64,000 nucleotides of DNA, taken from Haloglomus halophilum. Lineage in GTDB: Archaea; Halobacteriota; Halobacteria; Halobacteriales; Haloarculaceae. The stretch is taken from assembly GCF_024298885.1 (NCBI RefSeq), contig NZ_CP101166.1, positions 2,975,149 through 3,039,148 on the forward strand, given 5' to 3'. The position numbers and the translations under genes are program-made. The notes under the pieces are model-generated. The model had not been told where the DNA came from. It ran no database searches and worked only from the letters and a program-made list of their open reading frames with translations. Each line of letters begins with the position of its first letter. The first letter of the stretch is position 1. This document shows, one piece after another, positions 8,800 through 17,473 of this stretch.

Positions 8800-9336
8800 A
8801 TGAAGATCTACACCGGTCGCGGTGACGAGGGGATGACCGACCTGCGTGACATGAGCCGGGTGTCGAAGACGAGTCCGCGCATCGAAGCGTACGGCACCGT
8901 CGACGAGGCCAACACCGTCGTCGGGATGGTCCGTCCCTCGGGCCACGACGACATCGACGAGAAGCTCGAGGCCATCCAGAACCACCTCCACATCGTGCAG
9001 GCCGACTTCGCCAATCCCGACCTGGACGACGACGACGCGCCACATCTGGAGGAAGAGCACGTCGACGAACTGGAGGACTGGATGGACGCCTACGACGAGG
9101 AGCTGGAGCCGCTGGAGAACTTCATCCTGCCCGGCGGCAGCGAGGCCGGCGCGCACCTCCACCACGCCCGCGCGGTCGTCCGGCGGGCCGAGCGACGCTC
9201 CGTGGAGTTGGCGTCGGACGAGCCCGTCAACGCCACCGCCATCGCCTACCTGAACCGGCTCTCGGACGCGCTGTTCGTCTTCGGCCGCGTCGTCAACCAG
9301 CGCGACGGCGTCCCCGAGGAGTCGCCGAGTTACTGA
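8800..9336 (+). CDS. Cob(I)yrinic acid a,c-diamide adenosyltransferase, PduO type
   Basis: A 178-aa ATP:corrinoid adenosyltransferase of the PduO/MMAB type, which makes the adenosylcobalamin carbon-cobalt bond. The ATP-binding N-terminal motif KIYTGRGDEGMTDL, the segment RIEAYGTVDEANTVVG, and the helix FILPGGSEAGAHLHHARAVV followed by RRAER all match the family. Length is normal. The family helical bundle includes LNRLSDALFVFGR near the C-terminus. It is a single gene between a membrane protein and a convergent acyl-CoA synthetase. Confidence 0.93.
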   Translation: MKIYTGRGDEGMTDLRDMSRVSKTSPRIEAYGTVDEANTVVGMVRPSGHDDIDEKLEAIQNHLHIVQADFANPDLDDDDAPHLEEEHVDELEDWMDAYDEELEPLENFILPGGSEAGAHLHHARAVVRRAERRSVELASDEPVNATAIAYLNRLSDALFVFGRVVNQRDGVPEESPSY

Positions 9337-9358
9337 CTCCGAAGACGGAACGCGGGGA

Positions 9359-9435
9359 TGTCGGCCTCGGTCGTCCGCAGGAGGTGTCGGCCTCGGTCGT
9401 CCGCAGGAGGTGTCGGCCTCAGTCGTCCGCGGCGG
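9359..9435. repeat. Tandem duplication of the end of the acyl-CoA synthetase gene
   Basis: Two perfect tandem 26-bp units (9359-9384 and 9385-9410) are followed by a third imperfect unit (9411-9435). The third unit overlaps the last codons and stop of the minus-strand acyl-CoA synthetase, so the array looks like duplication of that gene's 3' end into the spacer. The units lie between two convergent genes. Confidence 0.85.
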
Positions 9436-11416
9436 CCTCGGCGTCGGCGTCCCCTTCGGCCGGCATCCGCCCGTAGATGTCGTCGATGAGGTGCTCGTGA
9501 CGGCTCCGGATGATGCGGCGCTTCTTCTTCAGTGACGGCGTGAGCGCGTCGTTGTCCGCGGTCCACTCCTCGGGAGCGAGGCGGAACTCCTTGATGGTCT
9601 CGTGGTGGCCCAGCCGTTCGTTGACGGCCTCGACGTCCTCGGCGACCCACTCGCGGACGCGCTCGTCGTTCGCGACGGCCTCGGGGTCCTCGGGCAGGTC
9701 GATACCCGCCTCGTCGGCCCACTCCCGCAACTGCTCGAAGTTCGGCACGATGACCGCACCGATGAACTTCTCGTTGTCGCCGACGACCATCACCTGGTCG
9801 ATGCGCGCGGAGGTGGCGAACTCGTCCTCGATCGGTTCGGGGGCGACGTTCTTGCCCGTGTCCAGTACGATGAGGTTCTTCCGGCGGTCGACGAACGAGT
9901 AGTAGTCGTCCTCGTCCCGGGCCACGATATCGCCGGTGCGGAACCAGCCAGCCTCGGTGAACGCCTCCTCGGTCTTGTCGGGCTTCTGCCAGTACCCCTC
10001 GAAGACGTTGGGGCCCTTCGCCAGCAGCTCGCCGACCTCGCCATCGGCGGCCTCCTTCTGCTCGGGTGAGACGACGCTCCGGTCCAGCTTGAGCTGGACA
10101 TCGTGGAGCGGCGGCCCCATCGTCCCGACCTTGATTTCCTCGGGCGGGTTGAACACCAGCCCCGGTGCCGTCTCGGTCAGGCCGTACCCCTCGATGATGG
10201 TGATACCCATCGCCCGGTAGAGCTTCGCGAGGTCCTCCGAGAGGGACCCACCGCCGGAGACGAACATCTCGATGTTGCCGCCCAGCGCCTCGCGGACCTT
10301 CGAGAAGACGAGTCTATCTGCGAGCTTCATCTTCGTCCGGAGGCCGAGCCCCGGCGACTCGGCCTCGTCGTACGCCTTCCCGGTCTCGACTGCCCACTCG
10401 AAGATGCGCTTCGAGACGGGCGAGTCGCTGGCCTGCTCGCGCATCCCGTTGTAGATGCGTTCGTACACCCGCGGGACGGAGTTTGCCACCTGTGGTTGCA
10501 CCTGCTGGATGTCGTCGGCGATGGTGTCGGTCGACTCGGCGTAGCCGATGGTGATGCCGGAGGCGAGCGACTGGAAGTGCCCCGACCGCTCGAAGGCGTG
10601 CGCCAGCGGCAGGAAGGCCAGCGAGGTCTTGCCGGGCTCGAACTTCGGCATGTCCTCGGGCTTGTCCGGCCGGGGGCCGAGCCGCTTGCGGACGGCGTTC
10701 ATCAGGCTCCGCCAGTGCTTGTGCTGCAACATCACGCCCTTCGGGTCCCCGGTCGTCCCGGAGGTGTAGACGAGCGAGGAGAGCTCGGTCCAGTCCCGAC
10801 GGTCGAGCCAGCGTTCCACCGCGTCGCGGTCGAACTCCTCGCTGCCCAGCTCGTACACCTCGGCGAGCGTGTGGACGTCGGCGTCGAACGGCTCGGTGGC
10901 CTCGGCCGGTACCTCGTCCAGCGTGACGATGAAGGAGAGCGGCAGTTCGGTCTCGACCTCCGCGAGCGTCTCCAGCAGGTCGGCGTTCTCCACGACGACG
11001 CCCATCGAGCCGGGGTCGTCGAGGAGGTACTTCACCTGCCGCGGGCTGGACTCGGTGTAGACGGTCGTCGCGACGCCCTCGGCGGTCTGGATGGCGAAGT
11101 CGGCATGGGCCCACTCCATCCGCGTGTCGGCGTAGATGCTCACCCGGTCGTCGGCCTCGACACCCAGTTCGCGGAAGCCGGTCGCGAGCCGGGCGACGAT
11201 GTCGCCGACCTCCTCGTACGTGATGGCGGCGTACTCGCCCGACGGTGCCGCCGGGACGATGCCGCCGGCTACGAGCGACCGGTCGTAGATGCCGCCCTTG
11301 TAGAGCTGGCAGTCCAGCTCGCCGTGCCGCTCGACGGCGTCGAAGAACGCCCTCGGGATGGTCGTCTCCCCGATGACCTCGTCCGTGTACTCCGCTTCGG
11401 CCTGGCGCCAATCCAT
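9419..11416 (-). CDS. Long-chain acyl-CoA synthetase (AMP-forming)
   Basis: A 665-aa ANL-superfamily ligase that activates fatty acids to acyl-AMP and then acyl-CoA. Motifs include the phosphate-binding loop LVYTSGTTGDPKGVM (about residue 213), EGYGLTETAPG, WFRTGDIVARDEDDYY, and DRRKNLIVLDTGKNVAPEPIE with the hinge and A8 segment. Length matches FadD15-type synthetases. A CTTAAG box (11440-11445) sits 25-30 nt before the ATG at 11416. A close paralogue lies at 32540-34543, and both end in an Ala-Ala-Asp-Asp tail. The exact chain-length preference is unknown. Confidence 0.93.
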   Translation of the reverse strand: MDWRQAEAEYTDEVIGETTIPRAFFDAVERHGELDCQLYKGGIYDRSLVAGGIVPAAPSGEYAAITYEEVGDIVARLATGFRELGVEADDRVSIYADTRMEWAHADFAIQTAEGVATTVYTESSPRQVKYLLDDPGSMGVVVENADLLETLAEVETELPLSFIVTLDEVPAEATEPFDADVHTLAEVYELGSEEFDRDAVERWLDRRDWTELSSLVYTSGTTGDPKGVMLQHKHWRSLMNAVRKRLGPRPDKPEDMPKFEPGKTSLAFLPLAHAFERSGHFQSLASGITIGYAESTDTIADDIQQVQPQVANSVPRVYERIYNGMREQASDSPVSKRIFEWAVETGKAYDEAESPGLGLRTKMKLADRLVFSKVREALGGNIEMFVSGGGSLSEDLAKLYRAMGITIIEGYGLTETAPGLVFNPPEEIKVGTMGPPLHDVQLKLDRSVVSPEQKEAADGEVGELLAKGPNVFEGYWQKPDKTEEAFTEAGWFRTGDIVARDEDDYYSFVDRRKNLIVLDTGKNVAPEPIEDEFATSARIDQVMVVGDNEKFIGAVIVPNFEQLREWADEAGIDLPEDPEAVANDERVREWVAEDVEAVNERLGHHETIKEFRLAPEEWTADNDALTPSLKKKRRIIRSRHEHLIDDIYGRMPAEGDADAEAAADD

Positions 11417-11439
11417 GCGGGCCGGTACCTCCCGCTCAC

Positions 11440-11445
11440 CTTAAG
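11440..11445 (-). promoter_or_regulatory. TATA-like box of the acyl-CoA synthetase gene
   Basis: CTTAAG, followed by GTATAG on the plus strand, lies 25-30 nt upstream of the synthetase ATG at 11416. It fits the haloarchaeal leaderless promoter pattern. Confidence 0.55.
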
Positions 11446-11533
11446 TATAGGGGGCCGTTCGCGAGGGTCCCTGATACACCAGGCAGGGGCCGACGTCCCC
11501 GACACCTTTGCCGTCGCCGGCCCCTGACCCCCC

Positions 11534-12802
11534 ATGGTCGACCGCCCACGGATGGACGAGGCCGACCCGCTGTCGTGGATGCGCGAACAGATGCCGGTGT
11601 TGCGGACGCTCGGTGCCGCGGGGGAGCCACTCGCCGGGACGACAGTCGGCGTCGCCTCGCATCTCGAACCTTCGACGGGGTTCTTCATCGAGACGCTCCA
11701 CGAGGCCGGCGCCGAGGTACTGGCGACGGCCAGCCAGGCCGACAGCACGCACGACGATGTCGTCGACCACCTCGACTCGCTCGAGCGGGTGGAGACGTTC
11801 GCCGACGCCTCGATGGACGACGACGCGCTCGATGCGGCCCATCGCCGGCTGCTGGACCGCGAGCCCGAGCTCCTGCTGGACGACGGCGCCGAGCTCGTGG
11901 TGAAGGCCCACGACGACGTGTCGGACGTGGCCGGCGCGGTCCGGGCGGCCGCCGAGCAGACCACCTCCGGCGTCAGTCGGGTCGAGGCGATGGCCGACGC
12001 CGACCGGCTCCGCGTCCCCGTCTATCGGGTCAATCACACCCCGATGAAACACCAGTTCGACAACGTCCACGGCACCGGCGAGTCCGCCCTCACCAACATC
12101 GCGATGATAACCAACACCATCATCGCCGGGCGCACCGTCGTCGTCGCGGGCTACGGCTACGTCGGGAAGGGGGTCGCCCGGAAGGCCCGCGACCTCGGTG
12201 CCGAGACGGTCGTCACCGAGATCGACCCCCGGAAGGCCCTGAAGGCCCGGATGGACGGTCATCGGGTGGTGCCGATGGCCGAGGCCGCCGCCGAGGGCGA
12301 CCTGTTCGTCACCGCGACGGGCAACTGCCGTGTAATCCGTGACGAGCACTTCGAGCGGATGCCCGACGAGGCGATGCTGGCGAACGTCGGGCACATGGAC
12401 GTGGAACTCGACCTCGACGCGCTCCGCGAGCGGGCTGTCGAGGTGACCGAGACCGACCAGGGTATCACCCGCTACCACCTCCCCGACGGCCGGCGGCTGG
12501 ACGTGCTGGCCCGCGGGCGACTGGTCAACCTGACGGGCCCGTTCAGCCAGGGCCACCCGGCGGCCGTGATGGACACCACCTTCGGCGCGATGTTCGTCGC
12601 CGGTCGCGACCTCGCCGACGGCCCGGTGCCCGAGCCGGGCGTCCACGACCTGCCCGACGACCTCGACCGCGAGGTGGCCGAGCTGGAACTCGACGCGATG
12701 GGTATCGATATCGACTCGCCGACGGACCTGCAGTCGGCGTATCTGGACTCGTGGGACCGCGAGGGGACACTCGAAGCGTGGGAGCAGGGAGACTGGGACT
12801 GA
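11534..12802 (+). CDS. Divergent S-adenosylhomocysteine hydrolase-like protein
   Basis: A 422-aa protein of the SAHH family (reversible cleavage of S-adenosylhomocysteine to adenosine and homocysteine). The NAD-binding Rossmann segment VVVAGYGYVGKGVARKA and the HGTGESALTNIAMITN region are clear. Substrate-site residues are mixed: His43, the DD of LLLDDGAEL and the Lys/Asp of PMKHQFDN are kept. The position of human Thr57 is Glu45 (SHLEPSTG), human Glu156 is Gln (AAEQTTSG), human Asn80 is not conserved, and VND is VNH. It may therefore use a modified substrate. The ATG at 11534 has a T-rich box about 30 nt upstream. Confidence 0.8.
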   Translation: MVDRPRMDEADPLSWMREQMPVLRTLGAAGEPLAGTTVGVASHLEPSTGFFIETLHEAGAEVLATASQADSTHDDVVDHLDSLERVETFADASMDDDALDAAHRRLLDREPELLLDDGAELVVKAHDDVSDVAGAVRAAAEQTTSGVSRVEAMADADRLRVPVYRVNHTPMKHQFDNVHGTGESALTNIAMITNTIIAGRTVVVAGYGYVGKGVARKARDLGAETVVTEIDPRKALKARMDGHRVVPMAEAAAEGDLFVTATGNCRVIRDEHFERMPDEAMLANVGHMDVELDLDALRERAVEVTETDQGITRYHLPDGRRLDVLARGRLVNLTGPFSQGHPAAVMDTTFGAMFVAGRDLADGPVPEPGVHDLPDDLDREVAELELDAMGIDIDSPTDLQSAYLDSWDREGTLEAWEQGDWD

Positions 12803-12852
12803 CCCCGAGAGACCGGGCGAAGCTACTTGCCCCGGGCTGGTGACGGGCTCCT

Positions 12853-14037
12853 ATGCGACTCGACGAGTCCGACCGGATGTTCCGTGACACCCTCCGGGAG
12901 TTCCTGGAGCGCGAGGTCGCGCCGGACCTGCCCGAGGCCGACCACGAGCCCGTCTCGAAGGAGCAGGCCGTGACCTACCAGCGTGACCTGGGCGACCTCG
13001 GCGTCGGTCCGGGTGCCGGCGAGGATGCCTCGTTCGAGGACCCAGTGACCTACGCCGTGACCATCGAGGAGATCGCGCGGGTGTGGCCCAGCCTCGTCAT
13101 GATGATCACGATGGGGTTCCCGTTCCCGGCGGCACTCGTGCCGTACGCCGGCGACCGGACCCGCGAGGCGCTGGGTGACCGGTCGCGGGCGGGCGAACTG
13201 GTCGGTTGTCTCGCCGTCACGGAACCGGCGGGCGGCAGCGACACCACCAGCCCCGCGACGACCGCCGAGCGGGACGGCGACGAGTACGTCATCGACGGGG
13301 AGAAGACGTGGGTGTCGAACGCGACCATCGCGGACGTGGCGCTGGTGCTGGCGACCGACGTGGACACCGGCGCGCGGGACTTCTTCCTCGTGGACGCCGA
13401 GACGACGAGCCTGGAGTCCCGGGAGCTGGACAAGCTGGGGTGGAAGGGGTCCCCGACCGGCCAGCTGTTCCTCGACGAGTGCCGGATTCCGGTCGAGAAC
13501 CGGCTGCTGAACGCCGTCGGCCGGATGGCGAGCGAGGGTGGCACGAACGTGCTCGAGAACCCGATATTCCGGACCCAGGACCCGCAGAACGCCATGTTCG
13601 CCTACATGCGGACGGGCATGGCGTCGATGGCGGTCGGCATCATGCAGGCGTCGTTCGAGGCGACGCTGGACTACGCCACCGAGCGGACCGTCGGCGGCGG
13701 GCCCATCGCCGGCAAGCAGCTGGTGCAGGACCATCTCTACGAGATGAAGGCCGGCGTCGAGACCGCACGGCTGCTCACTCACCACGCCGCCACGCACGTC
13801 GCCGAGGGGCACGCCGACGCCCGGCTGCTCTCCTCGCTAGCGAAAGGATACGCCTGCGAGACGGTCGTCGATGTGGCCAGCCGGGCGGTCCAGGTCCACG
13901 GGGCCAACGGCCTCTCGACGGACTACCCGGTGGAGCGCTACCTCCGGGACGCCCGGACGACCACCATCCCCGACGGGACCACGGAGATCCAGAAGCTCAT
14001 CGTCGGGTCGGAGCTGACCGGCCACGCGGCCTACTGA
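12853..14037 (+). CDS. Acyl-CoA dehydrogenase family protein
   Basis: A 394-aa flavoprotein of the acyl-CoA dehydrogenase family, which oxidises acyl-CoA thioesters at the alpha-beta bond using FAD. The family motif CLAVTEPAGGSDTTSPAT (about 117-134) and VSNATIADVALVLA are present, as is VQVHGANGLSTDYPVERYLR followed by DARTTTIPDGTTEIQKLIVG at the C-terminus. At the position of the MCAD catalytic Glu (YEGT) this protein has Asp (PDGT). It starts 50 nt after the SAHH-like gene and may be co-transcribed, although a CTACTTG box about 30 nt upstream suggests its own promoter. Confidence 0.9.
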   Translation: MRLDESDRMFRDTLREFLEREVAPDLPEADHEPVSKEQAVTYQRDLGDLGVGPGAGEDASFEDPVTYAVTIEEIARVWPSLVMMITMGFPFPAALVPYAGDRTREALGDRSRAGELVGCLAVTEPAGGSDTTSPATTAERDGDEYVIDGEKTWVSNATIADVALVLATDVDTGARDFFLVDAETTSLESRELDKLGWKGSPTGQLFLDECRIPVENRLLNAVGRMASEGGTNVLENPIFRTQDPQNAMFAYMRTGMASMAVGIMQASFEATLDYATERTVGGGPIAGKQLVQDHLYEMKAGVETARLLTHHAATHVAEGHADARLLSSLAKGYACETVVDVASRAVQVHGANGLSTDYPVERYLRDARTTTIPDGTTEIQKLIVGSELTGHAAY

Positions 14038-14074
14038 CGGAGGCGGGTCGCGGCCTGCGTCGGCCGGCGGTGAC

Positions 14075-15121
14075 TCAGTCGTCGGCCCCCGGTGCCGGCC
14101 GCTCCGCGAGGAACTCGGCCAGCGCCTCGTGTGTGCCCGTCTCGCCGTGTTCGATGAAGTAGGTCGCACACGAGTTGCCGAGCGCCAGCGCCGCCTCGAC
14201 TCCGAGTCCGTTCCCGAGGGCGTGTGCCAGCCCGGCAGTGAACCGGTCGCCAGCGCCCGTCCGGCGGGTGATGGAGCGGGCGTCGAAGTTCTCCACTCGG
14301 GTCGTGCTCCCGTCGAACCGCTCGTCGGTGACCGCCAGCGCCGCCGCCTCCTCGTGGCGGACGACCCCCGCGATGTCGAGCGCCGTGCGGAGTTCGCGCT
14401 CCCGGGCCGGGCGGGCCTCCGGGGCCACGTCGAGGCGTTCCGCCAGCGCCCGGAGTTCCCCTCCGTTCGCGCTCAACACGACCGGCGTGGTCTCGTCCAG
14501 TCGTCGCATCGCGTCGCGCAGGTCGTGTACCGATTTGGCGGCGCTCCCGCCCAGGTCTCCCGGGTCAAGCACCACCGGACAGTCCAGGTCGTAGGTCGCG
14601 AGCGTCCGCATCGCTGGTGTCAGCTCCCGGAACGTGACCCAGTTGGCCAGGCAGACCGCGCCCGCCCGCTCCACCCGGTCACGGAACGGGGCCGCGTTCT
14701 CCTGGAGGCTCGCGAACGACCAGTCGCGGATGGTCGGTGGCGTCCGCGAGAGCATCAGGTCCGTCCGGTCGAACGAGAGTACCGTCACCTCGGCGGGGGT
14801 CCCCATCGAGTAGGTCTCGAACGGGAACGTCAGCAGCGGGTCGTCGAGGTGGCCGAACAGCGTCACCTCGTCGCCCAGCGCGTGGGCCTGCCGTGCGGCG
14901 TTGACCGCCTGGCCGCCCGGCTGCCTGTCGTACTCCTCCAGCCGGACCGACCGGGTGTCCCCGTTCGCGACGTGGCGACCGAACGTCTCGCGCGACGTTA
15001 CCGGCGCCTCCCCCCCGTCGTACACCCGACACAGCGTGTCCACGCTCCCGTCCGGCAGACAGACGACCGGCAGGCTCCCGTCGGGGTCGGTGAGGTGTTC
15101 GGCGAGGCGCTCGTACGGCAT
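14075..15121 (-). CDS. PfkB-family carbohydrate/nucleoside kinase
   Basis: A 348-aa ribokinase-fold kinase. The N-terminal part contains RQPGGQAVNAARQAHALG (substrate-lid region) and GDEVTLFGHLDD. The C-terminal ATP/catalytic motif is RRTGAGDRFTAGLAHALG, with the TGAGD anion hole and catalytic Asp. The typical 5' PfkB start is replaced by PVVCLPDGSVDTLCRVYDG. A GGATTTAGG box at 15147-15155 lies about 26-34 nt upstream of the ATG. It follows the amidotransferase and gshA on the same strand with a 54-nt gap. The substrate cannot be named from sequence. Confidence 0.88.
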   Translation of the reverse strand: MPYERLAEHLTDPDGSLPVVCLPDGSVDTLCRVYDGGEAPVTSRETFGRHVANGDTRSVRLEEYDRQPGGQAVNAARQAHALGDEVTLFGHLDDPLLTFPFETYSMGTPAEVTVLSFDRTDLMLSRTPPTIRDWSFASLQENAAPFRDRVERAGAVCLANWVTFRELTPAMRTLATYDLDCPVVLDPGDLGGSAAKSVHDLRDAMRRLDETTPVVLSANGGELRALAERLDVAPEARPARERELRTALDIAGVVRHEEAAALAVTDERFDGSTTRVENFDARSITRRTGAGDRFTAGLAHALGNGLGVEAALALGNSCATYFIEHGETGTHEALAEFLAERPAPGADD

Positions 15122-15175
15122 CCGCCCGGACGGTCGTCCCCCCGGCGCCTAAATCCACCCCAACCGGTGACCCGC

Positions 15176-15889
15176 TCACCCCGTCGTGGCCCGGTCGGTC
15201 CGGACCTCACGGACGTAGTCGAGGAAGTTGTCGAACAGCCGGCTGGCCTCGCGCGCCGCTTCGTAGTTCGCCACGGTGATCCCGTCGAGCACGCGCCGGA
15301 TCCGCTCGTCCGCGAGCTGGTCCGCCTTGCCCCGGGTGACGGTGGCGGCCGTCTCCATGTCGTACTCCGGGTGGAACTGGACGGCGAACGCCCGCCCCTT
15401 CCGGAAGCCGTGGATGCCGTAGTCGTTGCGGGCGAAGACGGTCGCCCCCGGCGGCGCGTCGACCACCCTGTCGGAGTGGGTCGTGAAGACGGTGAAGTCG
15501 TCGGTGACCCCATCGAGCAGCCGATTCTCGCCGTCCTGCTGGACGGTCCGGTAGCCGATCTCGTACTCGTCCATCGGCTCGACACGGCCCCCGAGCACGT
15601 CCGCGAGGAGCTGGTGACCGTAACAGACACCCAGCGCCGGTACGCCCGCCGCCACCGCCTCCCGGACCCAGCGTTTGAGGTGGCCGATCCATTCCCGGTC
15701 CCAGTAGACCGACGCTCGCGAGCCGGTGACGACGACCCCGTCGAACGCGAACCCGTCGGGCAACTCGCCGCTCGGGCAGTGGAACTCGACGATGTCGGCA
15801 TCGAGTTCGCGCCGGAAGTTCCGGCTCGTCGCCTCGGCCTCGTGGGCCGCGTTCAGCAGGGCGATACGGGGCTCGCTCACGGGACTCAT
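15176..15889 (-). CDS. Class I glutamine amidotransferase (GMP synthase subunit A-like)
   Basis: A 237-aa GATase1 domain protein. The nucleophile elbow is LGVCYGHQLLADVLGG (Cys about residue 87), and the catalytic His-Glu pair is in AVQFHPEYD. It hydrolyses glutamine to supply ammonia or acts on a gamma-glutamyl substrate. The chosen ATG at 15889 lies one base before the stop codon of the upstream gshA-like gene (stop 15891-15893), implying an operon with translational coupling. The partner suggests a role in gamma-glutamyl thiol metabolism, which is inferred only from context. An ATG 12 codons further upstream would overlap gshA. Confidence 0.87.
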   Translation of the reverse strand: MSPVSEPRIALLNAAHEAEATSRNFRRELDADIVEFHCPSGELPDGFAFDGVVVTGSRASVYWDREWIGHLKRWVREAVAAGVPALGVCYGHQLLADVLGGRVEPMDEYEIGYRTVQQDGENRLLDGVTDDFTVFTTHSDRVVDAPPGATVFARNDYGIHGFRKGRAFAVQFHPEYDMETAATVTRGKADQLADERIRRVLDGITVANYEAAREASRLFDNFLDYVREVRTDRATTG

Positions 15890-15890
15890 G

Positions 15891-17033
15891 TCAGTCGGCA
15901 TCGAGCGAACGGGCCCGGCGGACATCCCGATGGAGTCGGTCGGCGTACTCCAGCCGGAGGTCGCGGGCGGTCGACGGCGAGACTGGGTCCCGGCCGTCGA
16001 GTTCGTTCGCGAGCGGGTCGTAGGCGTCGACGTCGAACCCCATCCGGTCGAGGTACGACCGGAGCGGCGCCGCGTCCAGCCCCTCGTGGATGGCCTCGTC
16101 CACGCGCTCGAGCACCACCTCGAACGGGGGGAGTACGACCTCCGACCCGTCGATGCGCCCCTCGCCGGCGCCCATCCGGACCGTCCCCCGGCGGACCGCG
16201 TCGACGACCGACGCGAGCCGGCTCGCCAGCCGAAGCACCTGGCTCGGCAGGGCCGTGTCGGGGGACCGCCACTCGACGGTGCCGAACGTCTCGCGGAACT
16301 GGACGGGCGTCCAGACGGCGCTCTCCGGATCGAAGCTGCCGGCGACGGCCGTCCGGTCGACCCCAGCCTCCAGCGCCGCGGTCACGAAGGCCTCGTGGCG
16401 CCGCTCCAGCCGCCGTCGCCACTCCTCGACGCTCCGTATGTACGGCCACAACCGCCCCTGGTGCGGGAGGCCGTCGTAGGCCAGCCGCCGATACAGCTCC
16501 GACCGGGCCCCGGCCGCCAGCCGTTGCCCCTCGAAGTACGGCGAGGAGTTGACCAGCGCCAGCGCCGGGTCGAGTGCGACGAACGTGTTCAGCTGGTCGA
16601 CTGCCGACCCCGGCTGCTGCTCGACGTGGATGTGGGTGCCCGCACAGTGGCGCACGTGCGCGAACGCCTCGCCGACCACCTCGTTCTGGATGCGCGTCCG
16701 TTCGGCCGGTAGCTCGGCCACCGACTCGGCCGCTATCGGCGTTCCCAGCGGGACGAGCCTGCGGTCCAGTTCGTCCGCGCGGTCGAGGACCGCCCCGAGC
16801 CGGCCCAGCAGCTCGGTCCGTAGTTCGGCCTCGCTCGTACACGGCGTGGTCTTCACCTCCAGCAGCGGCTCGACGAACTCGCGCTCGACGCCGGGCGCCG
16901 CCTCGACCAGTGCCCCCGGCTCGGTCAGCCGTCCCCGCTCGTCGACGACCCAGTACTCCACCTCGACGCTCCGTCGGATTCCCTCGGCACCCCGGTCGGT
17001 GCCACCGACACGCCGGTTCCGAGTCTGCCCCAT
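15891..17033 (-). CDS. gshA: Glutamate-cysteine ligase family protein (GshA-like)
   Basis: A 380-aa GCS2-type ATP-dependent carboxylate-amine ligase. Haloarchaea use gamma-glutamylcysteine as major thiol, and this family supplies it. Visible hallmarks are VEVEYWVVDERGRLTEPG, EFVEPLLEVKTTPCTS (metal-binding acidic residues), HCAGTHIHVEQQPG and FGTVEWRSPDT. The ATG at 17033 was chosen because a strong Shine-Dalgarno-like GGAGGGAG lies a few bases upstream, unusual in this mostly leaderless genome. A longer in-frame start 10 codons upstream would swallow it. The amidotransferase gene follows immediately. Confidence 0.85.
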   Translation of the reverse strand: MGQTRNRRVGGTDRGAEGIRRSVEVEYWVVDERGRLTEPGALVEAAPGVEREFVEPLLEVKTTPCTSEAELRTELLGRLGAVLDRADELDRRLVPLGTPIAAESVAELPAERTRIQNEVVGEAFAHVRHCAGTHIHVEQQPGSAVDQLNTFVALDPALALVNSSPYFEGQRLAAGARSELYRRLAYDGLPHQGRLWPYIRSVEEWRRRLERRHEAFVTAALEAGVDRTAVAGSFDPESAVWTPVQFRETFGTVEWRSPDTALPSQVLRLASRLASVVDAVRRGTVRMGAGEGRIDGSEVVLPPFEVVLERVDEAIHEGLDAAPLRSYLDRMGFDVDAYDPLANELDGRDPVSPSTARDLRLEYADRLHRDVRRARSLDAD

Positions 17034-17365
17034 CAGCTCCCTCCCTCCATGGGGAACTGGCACGGAACGACACTGGATACCACCGGATTGCGGTCGGTGC
17101 TACCTCCTGAGCCCGAACGGGACGACGCCGGGACCGGATACGACACCACGACTCGACGATTCACAGAGAGATATTCGACGAGTGGTGCACTTGTAGCAGA
17201 TGATTGCGACGATAGTTCCGGTAGCTGTTGAAGATATGGACATTCAAAATTATATTTGGCGATTAGGTGTGTATATGTTGTGTAGTGGGTGCTGTCGGTG
17301 TCGTTCGCCCTCTCGTGGGGTCGCAGGCGACGGCGCACGTCGGCCGATGGGGGCAATCGGCAACC
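17034..17365. other. Intergenic region between gshA and tRNA-Val
   Basis: This 332-nt stretch holds the SD-like gshA leader at 17034-17050 and an AT-rich island at about 17150-17285 (for example ATTCAAAATTATATTTGG), unusual against the GC-rich background. I see no convincing gene; a 60-codon plus-strand ORF at 17049 has no promoter or family resemblance. Confidence 0.5.
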
Positions 17366-17372
17366 CTTAAGG
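17366..17372 (+). promoter_or_regulatory. Box A of tRNA-Val
   Basis: CTTAAGG lies 27-33 nt upstream of the mature tRNA 5' end, the position of the TATA element in archaeal tRNA promoters. Confidence 0.6.
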
Positions 17373-17398
17373 TTCGCGCCACCGCTACCTCGGGATAC

Positions 17399-17473
17399 GG
17401 GTCGGTGGTCTAGTCCGGTTATGACGGCTCCTTCACACGGAGCAGGCCGGCGGTTCGAATCCGCCCCGACCCA
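17399..17473 (+). tRNA. tRNA-Val (anticodon CAC)
   Basis: A complete cloverleaf can be drawn: acceptor GGGTCGG pairs with CCGACCC, the D-arm is closed by GTC/GAC, and the anticodon stem GCTCC/GGAGC carries loop TTCACAC, giving anticodon CAC. The T-arm GGCGG/CCGCC encloses TTCGAAT, and the discriminator base is A. CCA is not encoded. The 3' tail is partially repeated about 90 nt downstream. Confidence 0.95.

Noticed and set aside
10103..11527. 474-codon ORF antisense to the acyl-CoA synthetase
   Set aside because: Low-complexity Val/Leu/Arg translation and complete overlap with a well-supported gene.
14129..16552. 807-codon plus-strand ORF opposite the PfkB and amidotransferase genes
   Set aside because: Very long only because high GC removes stop codons; composition is Arg/Pro/Val-rich and the opposite strand carries real motifs.
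17049..17231. 60-codon plus-strand ORF between gshA and tRNA-Val
   Set aside because: It starts inside the SD-like gshA leader, has no promoter element and shows no family resemblance; its second half lies in an AT-rich control-like island.
17236..17290. AT-rich string resembling one at 23113 (shared CATTCAAAATAT)
   Set aside because: The shared 10-12 nt are too short and AT-rich to argue for a common element or origin.
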